Shown piece after piece: positions 62,101-64,000 of a DNA stretch of 64,000 nt (within the stretch, counting starts at the first letter, position 1; the number at the start of each line of letters is the position of its first letter). The notes below the pieces were generated by a model, which was not told where the DNA came from, did not search any database, and was given only the letters and a program-made list of their open reading frames with translations. This DNA comes from Patiria pectinifera (lineage: Eukaryota > Echinodermata > Asteroidea > Valvatida > Asterinidae), in assembly GCA_029964075.1 (NCBI GenBank), contig CM057129.1, forward strand, positions 18,405,430 to 18,469,429, given 5' to 3'. Position numbers and translations under genes: made by a program.

Positions 62101-63472
62101 GCAGTGGTCTGGACTAAAACTTAAGTCCAATATTTTGGACACTGCATGCCCCCACTTTGTACCCTCTTCGTCGGTGTTGTTACGTTTCTTTTTTATTTTG
62201 CTGTGAACCAATGAACTCAATCAGTAAGCCCAAACTCATTGGTATCCTGTGTAAAAAAAAAATTCAGATAGGGGTAGGCCCCCGATGAATATTTGCCTGA
62301 TCTGTGGAGGCCTTCCTGGTTTCTGTACTTGTTATCTGTTGGCTTGAAATTTCCAGCATACTAGGCTCATGACATGGGGAGATTCGCCAGTTACTACCGG
62401 CAGTTATCTGCTAATTAAAACTGGTATGCTTGTGAAGAAGTGTTGATTTTTCCATTTTTTCAAAATTATTTTCAAAGTTGGCATCCTAAAACTTACAAAT
62501 AAGAATGCAAGTCACCACACAAATGTTCGCACTATAGCCCAGGACCAGAAACTGGAAAGTTTGTTTAGCCTTATTTTATTGAATACATCATTGTTCATAT
62601 AAATCACTTTTGATCACAATGATAAAAGTCCTAACAATTAATCATTTTAGAGGTGTTCATCCAGCCGGGTAGAATCTATAGTTTATAATAGAAAGTTACT
62701 CCGAGAACTATGATGCTCCGCGTTAGCGGAGCATCATAGTTCTCGGAGTAATAGAAAGTGAGGTTCCGACATCATTTGTTTGGCAAAGAAAATTCTCCAA
62801 TGGTAGTTTGTAGTAAAACAATCTAGCCATCTCTTTAAATTATCTTATTGCAAACAACCACAGTTGGCAAGATTTGTTTTATCAAGTATAACGTTTCAGA
62901 AAGGTAGTAATCAAGATTGGCAATTTCAGTTTTCCTGTAGGCTAGCAGTTTTCCTCTGGAAAGATTCCAATATCTGGCTATCAAAAAGTTTTCCCTTTTC
63001 TAGCGACCTATCATCAGCCATCAGAAAGTGATAATAATTAATATATCCTAAAAAAAAATCAAATTTAGTATGGAAAATATTGAATTGTTTACTAAGAAGA
63101 CACTTAGAAATTTTCAGACCAGTCTCACAGGGTGACAAGTGATATGGGAGTCTCTCCATGCACTGAGCATGTGGGTAAATTTAGCGTTGTGACTCATCTG
63201 ATGCTGAGCTGCTGGCCCGGCCCGGAGTGTAAATAAACGGACGGACGAACGTATCGGGCTGGGCGCGGCGCGGTGGCAATGGTTGGGGTTGGCTGAGGGC
63301 CTTACAGCCTCGAAAATGACATGTTTGAAATTCCCGATGCCCACTTGAAATTTATGACAAGGAAACCAACCTTTCTATAAGCTTTGTACACCGTCGCATA
63401 TGATCCACTTCCCAACTTTTCTGTGAAAACAAACCCATTCAATTTGGGTTGTTTTACCGACGAAGTCGCCAT
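35085..63472 (-). CDS. ULK3: ULK3-like serine/threonine protein kinase, 14 coding exons
   Basis: Minus-strand gene with coding exons 63472-63371, 61758-61618, 60335-60215, 59264-59160, 58326-58183, 45789-45707, 44668-44513, 42797-42692, 42196-42156, 41317-41191, 40060-39993, 37484-37320, 35901-35835 and 35185-35085. Every intron is GT-AG, phases agree throughout, and the sum is 1527 nt (508 aa plus stop); human ULK3 is 472 aa. Residues about 14-265 form a kinase domain with glycine loop GSGSYATV (21-28), VAIK lysine K44, alpha-C glutamate E62, HMDLKPQN (135-142, catalytic D137), DFG (157-159) and APE (181-183). Two MIT-like helical regions follow (about 280-350 and 380-455). In vertebrates ULK3 is a cytosolic kinase acting on GLI factors in Hedgehog signalling, in autophagy and, through its MIT domains, on ESCRT-III in abscission; that role is inferred here from homology. 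HMD replaces HRD, as HLD does in human ULK3, so this is a non-RD kinase. Confidence 0.95.
35595..35715. repeat. ACCGACCCGA inverted minisatellite, short copy
   Basis: CCTAAACCGACCCGAAAC and ACCGACCCAACCCGACCCGA units face TTTTGGGTCAGGTCAGTTTT and GGGTCGGGTTTGC units, inverted. It matches the interior of the hAT-like element at 43001-43342, but clear ends are missing. It lies beyond exon 13 in ULK3 intron 12. Confidence 0.65.
35835..35901 (-). CDS. ULK3: ULK3 probable coding exon 13 (C-terminal tail)
   Basis: A 67-bp open segment encodes [18 protein letters not shown] and following in phase with exon 12. It has a good acceptor (ATCAACAG|GTCAG) and a strong donor (AATG|GTAAGT). It sits where human ULK3 has KMRESRWEADTLDKEGL, but similarity is weak, so support comes from phase and splice sites. 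Confidence 0.65.
36070..36235. repeat. GGGGGTGCTGCAGCACCC interspersed repeat, copy 2
   Basis: Homologous to 2940-3115 from CTGGAACACATTTTTGCCAA to CCTGCGGGC, in the same orientation, inside ULK3 intron 12. A TTCGGATGGGGGGTG word on the left pairs with CACCCCCATCCGAA on the right, so part of it can fold back. Confidence 0.75.
36935..37135. repeat. Interspersed repeat with GCAAGGCATGATGGGA word, copy 2
   Basis: Same family as 13330-13545 and in the same orientation. Open frames over it are not conserved between the two copies. Confidence 0.7.
37320..37484 (-). CDS. ULK3: ULK3 coding exon 12 (second MIT domain)
   Basis: It encodes residues 399-453: [20 protein letters not shown], then [20 protein letters not shown] and AELVKQFLD, matching human [43 protein letters not shown] in pattern. 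The acceptor is TCTACAG|GATG and the donor GAC|GTAAGT. If the donor is skipped, translation would stop after VSMGL at 37302, a possible shorter isoform. Confidence 0.95.
38207..38556. mobile_element. GGGCGATTCACAATG MITE, copy 1 (intron 11)
   Basis: Ends AATTCGGGCGATTCACAATG and CATTGTGAATCGCCCAAATT are inverted, and the subterminal AGTGCGCCACC/GGCGCACT also pairs. The 350-bp interior matches copy 2 in reverse orientation. Confidence 0.8.
38590..38750. repeat. GACTTGTGATTGACTTG repeat
   Basis: GAATGCCTTTGTCACAGTTC, ATATAAATAGCTGTTTACTC and repeated GACTTGTGA-type words. 59990-60100 is a diverged relative (GAATGCCTTTGTCAAGGTTC, GACTTGTGATGGC). Both resemble the AAGTC interior of the hAT-like element at 46642-48351. 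Confidence 0.6.
38759..39114. mobile_element. GGGCGATTCACAATG MITE, copy 2 (intron 11)
   Basis: Ends AATTCGGGCGATTCACAATG and CATTGTGAATTGCCCGAATT are inverted. The interior (ATCATACGCTTATGAAACTA, AATGTCCCGCGCTG) is the reverse complement of copy 1's interior. Both copies sit on either side of ACTTGTGATTGACTTG repeats. Confidence 0.8.
39240..39375. repeat. Inverted repeat in ULK3 intron 11
   Basis: AGGTTTGCGGTAAACACCAT at 39232-39251 and ATGGTGTTACCGCAAACCTT at 39369-39388 are inverted, with CTTGGGAAGATGTGTGGTTC and ACCACACATCTTCCCAAAAG inside. It is a small foldback of about 155 bp. Confidence 0.65.
39605..39940 (-). mobile_element. tRNA-derived SINE, copy A (intron 11)
   Basis: On the minus strand it reads from a tRNA-like head (CTTAGTGCATAAAGCACTCG, then CGGGATTGATTCCTGG as B-box region), through a core with TTCTCCGGTTTTCCTCCCTC-like sequence, to a TTATTATTAT-like tail. 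It is 75-80 percent like 59590-59940. It has the same orientation as ULK3 and is probably neutral. Confidence 0.75.
39993..40060 (-). CDS. ULK3: ULK3 coding exon 11 (start of second MIT)
   Basis: It encodes residues 376-398, [20 protein letters not shown] then ELQ, resembling human DKPRLLAALEVASAA. The acceptor is GATAG|ATAAA and the donor CAG|GTGAGT, phase 1 to phase 0. It was found by following phase and homology between exons 10 and 12. Confidence 0.88.
41191..41317 (-). CDS. ULK3: ULK3 coding exon 10 (end of MIT1, linker)
   Basis: It encodes residues 334-375 plus one base: [17 protein letters not shown] closes the first MIT domain (human VGQYVSRAEELKAIV). A polar linker follows with [11 protein letters not shown]. 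The acceptor is CCCTAG|GTG and the donor CTAG|GTAATA. Confidence 0.92.
41385..41535. repeat. GGGCAT simple repeat
   Basis: Imperfect GGGCATGGGCA/GGAATGGGCA units fill about 150 bp of ULK3 intron 9 directly before the TA-flanked foldback element. Confidence 0.6.
41542..42042. mobile_element. CAGGGTGAGTAAA foldback MITE, 501 bp (intron 9)
   Basis: Ends CAGGGGTGAGTAAA and TTTACTCACCCTG are inverted and flanked by TA (41540-41541 and 42043-42044). Arms of about 230 bp pair through AATTTTTGAATGAAGTTTTG, GTACTTTTCACGTTATGAAA-like and GTTCTTTCAGCAAAATGA. TA duplication points to Tc1/mariner. A half copy is at 44949-45290. It lies just beside the 41-bp exon 9. Confidence 0.8.
42156..42196 (-). CDS. 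ULK3: ULK3 coding exon 9 (41-bp micro-exon, MIT1)
   Basis: It encodes residues 320-333 ([13 protein letters not shown] after a split F codon), matching human YEVDAQRKEAIKAK. The exon is very short but has a clean acceptor (CAATAG) and donor (AGG|GTATGT), and phase 1 to phase 0 fits both neighbours exactly. Confidence 0.9.
42339..42622 (+). mobile_element. tRNA-derived SINE, full copy (intron 8)
   Basis: A-box-like TGGTCCAGTGG (42349), B-box-like GGGTTGGAACCC (42391), central TTTGGGCAAGACACTTTACT, and 3' TGTGAAGCATTTTGAGATCT followed by GAAAGTGCTATATAAG. That 3' domain is widespread in animal SINEs (the Nin-type domain, as I recall it). It is antisense to ULK3. Confidence 0.85.
42692..42797 (-). 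CDS. ULK3: ULK3 coding exon 8 (first MIT domain, start)
   Basis: It encodes residues 285-319 plus one base: [20 protein letters not shown] and [13 protein letters not shown], matching human LVVQAVKKDQEGDSAAALSLY. The pattern of an acidic turn followed by an amphipathic helix with LY is typical of MIT domains, which bind ESCRT-III tails. The acceptor is TGTCAG|AAA and the donor CAAT|GTAAGT. Confidence 0.94.
43001..43342. mobile_element. hAT-like element with ACCGACCC arrays (intron 7)
   Basis: ATGTGCAT flanks it exactly (42993-43000 and 43343-43350), an 8-bp target duplication. Ends TAGTGACGTGC and, read inward from the right, TAATGTTGTGGC are a weak inverted pair. The 342-bp interior is made of ACCGACCCGAC-type units on both strands, so much of it can fold back. 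Confidence 0.75.
43405..43560. mobile_element. Foldback of about 155 bp (intron 7)
   Basis: GGGCTCTCAACCAATAGAAA with TGGGTAAACTGTCTT at the left is inverted as AAGACAGTTTACTCATTTCT with ATTGGTTGAGAGCCCG at the right. The outer parts ACCACCCACGTGCC/GTCATGTGGCAAG also pair roughly. CCAAT boxes and a following TATATAAAG (43563) resemble a promoter but may be chance. Confidence 0.7.
44144..44232. repeat. Inverted repeat of about 90 bp (intron 7)
   Basis: GTTAAAGACCAGTTGGAGTC and GACTCCAACCGGTCTTAAAC are inverted around a 45-bp loop. CACTATGTTTAA near 43928 and TTAAACATAGTG at 44222 extend a wider pairing. Confidence 0.6.
44513..44668 (-). CDS. ULK3: ULK3 coding exon 7 (end of kinase domain)
   Basis: It encodes residues 233-284: [19 protein letters not shown] and the final helix [14 protein letters not shown], the usual kinase C-terminus with the conserved RDP...R pattern. 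The acceptor is TTTCAG|ATTCC and the donor AAAGCA|GTAAGT, phase 0. Confidence 0.96.
44750..44918. mobile_element. G/C-run insertion element, second copy (intron 6)
   Basis: GCCTGTCGCCAGAGC at the left and TCTGGAGCTGGCAACGCG at the right, with TGTGCCCCCTAG inside, match the block that interrupts the SINE at 7126-7306. Confidence 0.55.
44949..45290. mobile_element. CAGGGTGAGTCAAA MITE, rearranged half copy (intron 6)
   Basis: It starts CAGGGTGAGTCAAAAAAA and follows the left arm of 41542-42042, with the segment AAAGTTCTGTCCACGGATCA...TTCAGCAAAACGA duplicated in tandem (45120, 45190). It ends shortly past the centre, lacking the right arm. Confidence 0.7.
45707..45789 (-). CDS. ULK3: ULK3 coding exon 6 (helix F-G region)
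   Basis: It encodes residues 205-232, reading [20 protein letters not shown] then IKSSKPIE, matching human EALFGQPPFASRSFSELEEK. The acceptor is CAACAG|AGTG and the donor AGAG|GTACGT; it enters in phase 1 and leaves in phase 0. Confidence 0.95.
46642..48351. mobile_element. hAT-like element with AAGTC/GACTCG arrays, 1.7 kb (intron 5)
   Basis: Inverted ends CAGTGTTGTAG (46642) and CTACACCACTG (ending 48351) match at 10 of 11. They are flanked by ATAATTAT on both sides (46634-46641 and 48352-48359). Long arrays of CAAGTCACAAGTCATT units (46685-46870, 47400-47480) and GACTCGGACTCGAGGCTTGT units (48035-48340) fill it. A related host sequence without the insertion is at 49540-49660 (CTTAAGATGATGCTTCCAG). 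No transposase remains. Confidence 0.88.
49540..49660. repeat. Duplicate of the 46642-48351 host site, without insertion
   Basis: GCTTAAGATGATGCTTCCAG, CCTGTTAATTACAGTCAGCA and GAAATGAAATTAAATTTTCA match sequence split between 46600-46641 and 48352-48440. It shows roughly what the hAT-like element inserted into. Confidence 0.7.
49850..56260. repeat. Cluster of duplicated modules filling half of ULK3 intron 5
   Basis: A 650-bp module occurs three times in the same orientation: 50340-50990, 53580-54215 and 54690-55345. Each has AACGAAATACGTC, GATTACGAACAGATATTTTC, CCACTTTATTTACACGGAGT and GAGTGAGCAAGCTAACCTAC. Before each is a variable module with CTTCCATCTTAAG and CTTGTTCTATTAAACCACC (50200, 53380, 54305). 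A third module (CAGGTCTCACAAAAATTT, CGAGCGATTCACGAGAATCA) occurs at 51470 and 52520. CCCGCCCA(C/T)TTTACA words recur. No coding potential is kept between copies. Confidence 0.8.
52037..52192. mobile_element. Hairpin element with GGTGACAG/CTGTCACC arms (intron 5)
   Basis: TTCATTCGGTGACAG, GATGAAATGTTCCATTCCAC and the inverted partners GTGGAATGGAACATTTCACC, TGTCACCGAATGAA flank a GAGGCGAAGCTGA centre (52072-52155). Looser pairing (GAATGTTT/AAACATTC) extends the arms outward. Confidence 0.75.
57115..57415. mobile_element. Foldback element, about 300 bp (intron 5)
   Basis: GGGCTAATGGACCGATCCAG and TAAGCCCCTCC at the left are inverted as GGGGCGGTACTTACTGGATC, GGTCCATTGATTAGCTC at the right. The middle has CGCGCGCATCATACGCGCG and two TGCATGTCGGAC copies. 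A related half is at 34595-34700. Confidence 0.7.
57460..58160. other. Repeat pair with C-runs upstream of exon 5
   Basis: CCCCCCCCC...AATAGGCTAAGTAC at 57798-57830 and a similar CCCCATAGGCTAAGTAC at 58040-58071 lie in a short duplicated segment also sharing TTACATTTCCAATAAAA (57904, 58154) and GCTGACT. No coding sequence. Confidence 0.6.
58183..58326 (-). CDS. ULK3: ULK3 coding exon 5 (DFG and activation segment)
   Basis: It encodes residues 157-204 plus one base: [19 protein letters not shown], and [12 protein letters not shown] at the start of helix F. The acceptor is CTGCAG|AT and the donor TTTG|GTGAGT, phase 1. It is followed by the 12.4-kb intron 5. Confidence 0.96.
59160..59264 (-). 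CDS. ULK3: ULK3 coding exon 4 (catalytic loop)
   Basis: It encodes residues 122-156 plus one base, containing the catalytic loop [11 protein letters not shown] with proton acceptor D137, K139 and N142. The usual arginine of HRD is methionine, as expected for the ULK3 family, where human has leucine. The acceptor is TCCAG|CGAG and the donor GCAG|GTAGGT, phase 1 to phase 1. Confidence 0.95.
59390..60110. repeat. CAAGTCACAAG repeats with nested SINE (introns 3 side)
   Basis: 59400-59570 and 59945-60100 are degenerate ACTTGTGACT/AAGTCACAAG repeats. CAGTGCTGTAGCCGAGTCC at 59578 resembles the left end of the hAT-like elements, and TTAACTTTAACACTG just before it a right end. The SINE at 59597-59940 has inserted between. 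Target duplications could not be identified. Confidence 0.55.
59597..59940 (-). mobile_element. tRNA-derived SINE, copy B (intron 3)
   Basis: On the minus strand: GGCATGGGTGGCTTGTGCGT (A-box region), GGTTCGAATCC (perfect B box, 59875-59885), a core with GTTTTTCTCCGGGTCCTCCG, and a (TTA)n tail. It has the same orientation as ULK3. It aligns with copy A at 39605-39940. Confidence 0.85.
60215..60335 (-). CDS. ULK3: ULK3 coding exon 3 (hinge region)
   Basis: It encodes residues 82-121 plus the first base of codon 122: [18 protein letters not shown] and following, covering beta-5, the hinge (MEYC) and the start of the C-lobe. The acceptor follows a TTTTAAACAG tract and the donor is ATCG|GTGAGT. 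It leaves in phase 1. Confidence 0.95.
60697..61275 (+). pseudogene. LINE 3' fragment with inverted partial duplicate (intron 2)
   Basis: At 61084-61272 a frame reads [20 protein letters not shown], then [19 protein letters not shown], the C-terminal signature (GRPR.RW.D) of many non-LTR reverse-transcriptase proteins. Sequence 61008-61121, including its start, is repeated inverted at 60712-60824. The pair encloses a 183-bp loop. Upstream coding sequence is lost. Confidence 0.7.
61375..61600 (-). mobile_element. tRNA-derived SINE body fragment (intron 2)
   Basis: Read on the minus strand, GGTGTTCTTGGGCAGGACAC, TTTACTGCAATTGCC and GAGCTGCTGCAGAAAACTGG match the body of the SINEs at 7036 and 42339. 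The tRNA head is missing at the exon-2 side, ending about 20 bp from exon 2. Confidence 0.7.
61618..61758 (-). CDS. ULK3: ULK3 coding exon 2 (VAIK lysine, alpha-C helix)
   Basis: It encodes residues 35-81, from [11 protein letters not shown] to VELKDFQ. K44 is the ATP-anchoring lysine and E62 in NLLTEIEIL is its alpha-C partner. The acceptor is CACAG|GGT and the donor CAG|GTGGGT, phase 0 on both sides. It matches human ULK3 closely ([13 protein letters not shown] is nearly invariant). Confidence 0.96.
61850..61990. repeat. Facing G-run and C-run in intron 2
   Basis: A run of about 13 G (61853-61865) and C tracts (61963-61980) flank an element containing TAGGGTAGGTATGCAGGTAG, and TAGGGTAGGTAGGG recurs at 62017. 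Possibly another G/C-run insertion. Confidence 0.5.
62697..62750. mobile_element. 54-bp perfect palindrome with 9-bp target duplication
   Basis: TACTCCGAGAACTATGATGC plus TCCGC pairs perfectly with its inverse across a GTTA loop. ATAGAAAGT flanks both sides (62688-62696 and 62751-62759). A 9-bp duplication fits Mutator-like transposition. It lies in ULK3 intron 1. Confidence 0.8.
63371..63472 (-). CDS. ULK3: ULK3 coding exon 1 (start codon, glycine loop)
   Basis: It encodes residues 1-34, starting [16 protein letters not shown] and including the ATP-binding loop [12 protein letters not shown]. The ATG has G at -3 and G at +4, a good animal start context, and the peptide start lines up with human ULK3 at the same distance from K44. 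The donor is AAAG|GTTGGT and the exon ends in phase 0. Any 5' untranslated exon lies above 63472 and was not resolved. Confidence 0.95.
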
Positions 63473-64000
63473 CGCGCCGTCAAAACGTCAACCATGCATG
63501 TTTGTAAACACTCGGTAGAATCAATGGGTTAAAGGTAGCAAAAGGGGTGGAGTTATGGTAATCACTGATACATTATGGTAATCCGGATCCTCTACACATC
63601 TGTGCTCAGAGGATCCGTGTGGTTTAATCAAGCTGTGCAGGTAGTTTGGCTGGAGTTTCTACTTTTTATTTACCGGCAGGTTTAAATAGTAAATTACAGA
63701 AAAAAAGAAATTACTTAAATTTGAATTTTCCACTTGCATAATTACATAAAACACAACATAAAAGAAGAAGCATAATGTTATTTTGTGATTCCGCCCATCC
63801 ACTGATCTCTAGGAAAAATCCCGCCCCCATACCTGCGGCCTATGTATTCTGGATTTTGAGTCCAGTCAACACCTGCGCCCTCAATCGACAAGGGCTGTGG
63901 ATTTTTTCATTTTGGAAAGTTTTGTCACAATAATCGGAGAGTTTCGCTTGATTCTTTTTTTCAAGAAATAGTTACGTTTAACAAATATCGGGGCTTATTT
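63473..64000. promoter_or_regulatory. Presumed 5' flank and promoter side of ULK3
   Basis: This 528-bp stretch lies upstream of the ULK3 start codon. It shows a GGATCC-containing inverted word pair (63585-63625) and AT-rich DNA, but I cannot point to a TATA box or transcription start. The GC-rich, CpG-rich part lies just inside intron 1 (63210-63290). No other gene is visible. Confidence 0.3.

Overview
The window is animal nuclear DNA, most likely from a marine invertebrate and probably a deuterostome. Single coding exons of 40-165 bp are separated by introns of 0.5-12.4 kb with GT-AG borders, and non-coding DNA is packed with interspersed repeats, foldback elements, tRNA-derived SINEs and short TTAGGG tracts. 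I cannot name the species. There are no bacterial operons.

One protein-coding gene can be supported: an orthologue of the serine/threonine kinase ULK3 on the minus strand, running from an ATG at 63472 to a stop at 35085. I could place 14 coding exons whose phases all agree, giving 508 codons plus stop (human ULK3 is 472 aa). Exons 1-7 encode the kinase domain and exons 8-12 encode two MIT-type helical domains. Exons 13-14 encode a less conserved C-terminal tail, supported mainly by splice sites and phase. Intron 5 is 12.4 kb and intron 11 is 2.5 kb. Most introns carry transposable elements.

The left half (1 to about 35000) lies beyond the ULK3 stop codon and has no recognisable intact gene. 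It holds: a decayed LINE fragment (586-729); a small telomere-repeat element with an 8-bp target duplication (2749-2901); a Harbinger-like MITE (4942-5316); a hAT-like element (5805-6171); a SINE split by a G/C-rich insert (7036-7670); a CRE-rich 150-bp tandem repeat (8722-9150); hairpin MITEs; an inverted 18-bp minisatellite around telomere-like repeats (16140-16525); and a complex of duplicated elements at 21.5-30 kb. That complex contains a 26-copy, 91-bp satellite with tRNA B-box-like sequence, its 4-copy paralogue, a hAT-like element caught between a target-site duplication, and a 1.26-kb foldback element.

The most interesting theme is a set of non-autonomous, hAT-like elements (CAGTG-type or related ends, 8-bp target duplications) at 5805-6171, 26278-27138, 43001-43342 and 46642-48351. 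Three of them are filled with short degenerate arrays (GACTCG, AAGTC, ACCGACCC). Related in design are two elements at 2749-2901 and 16140-16525, where inverted minisatellites flank a telomere-like spacer. A 54-bp perfect palindrome with a 9-bp target duplication (62697-62750) sits in ULK3 intron 1.
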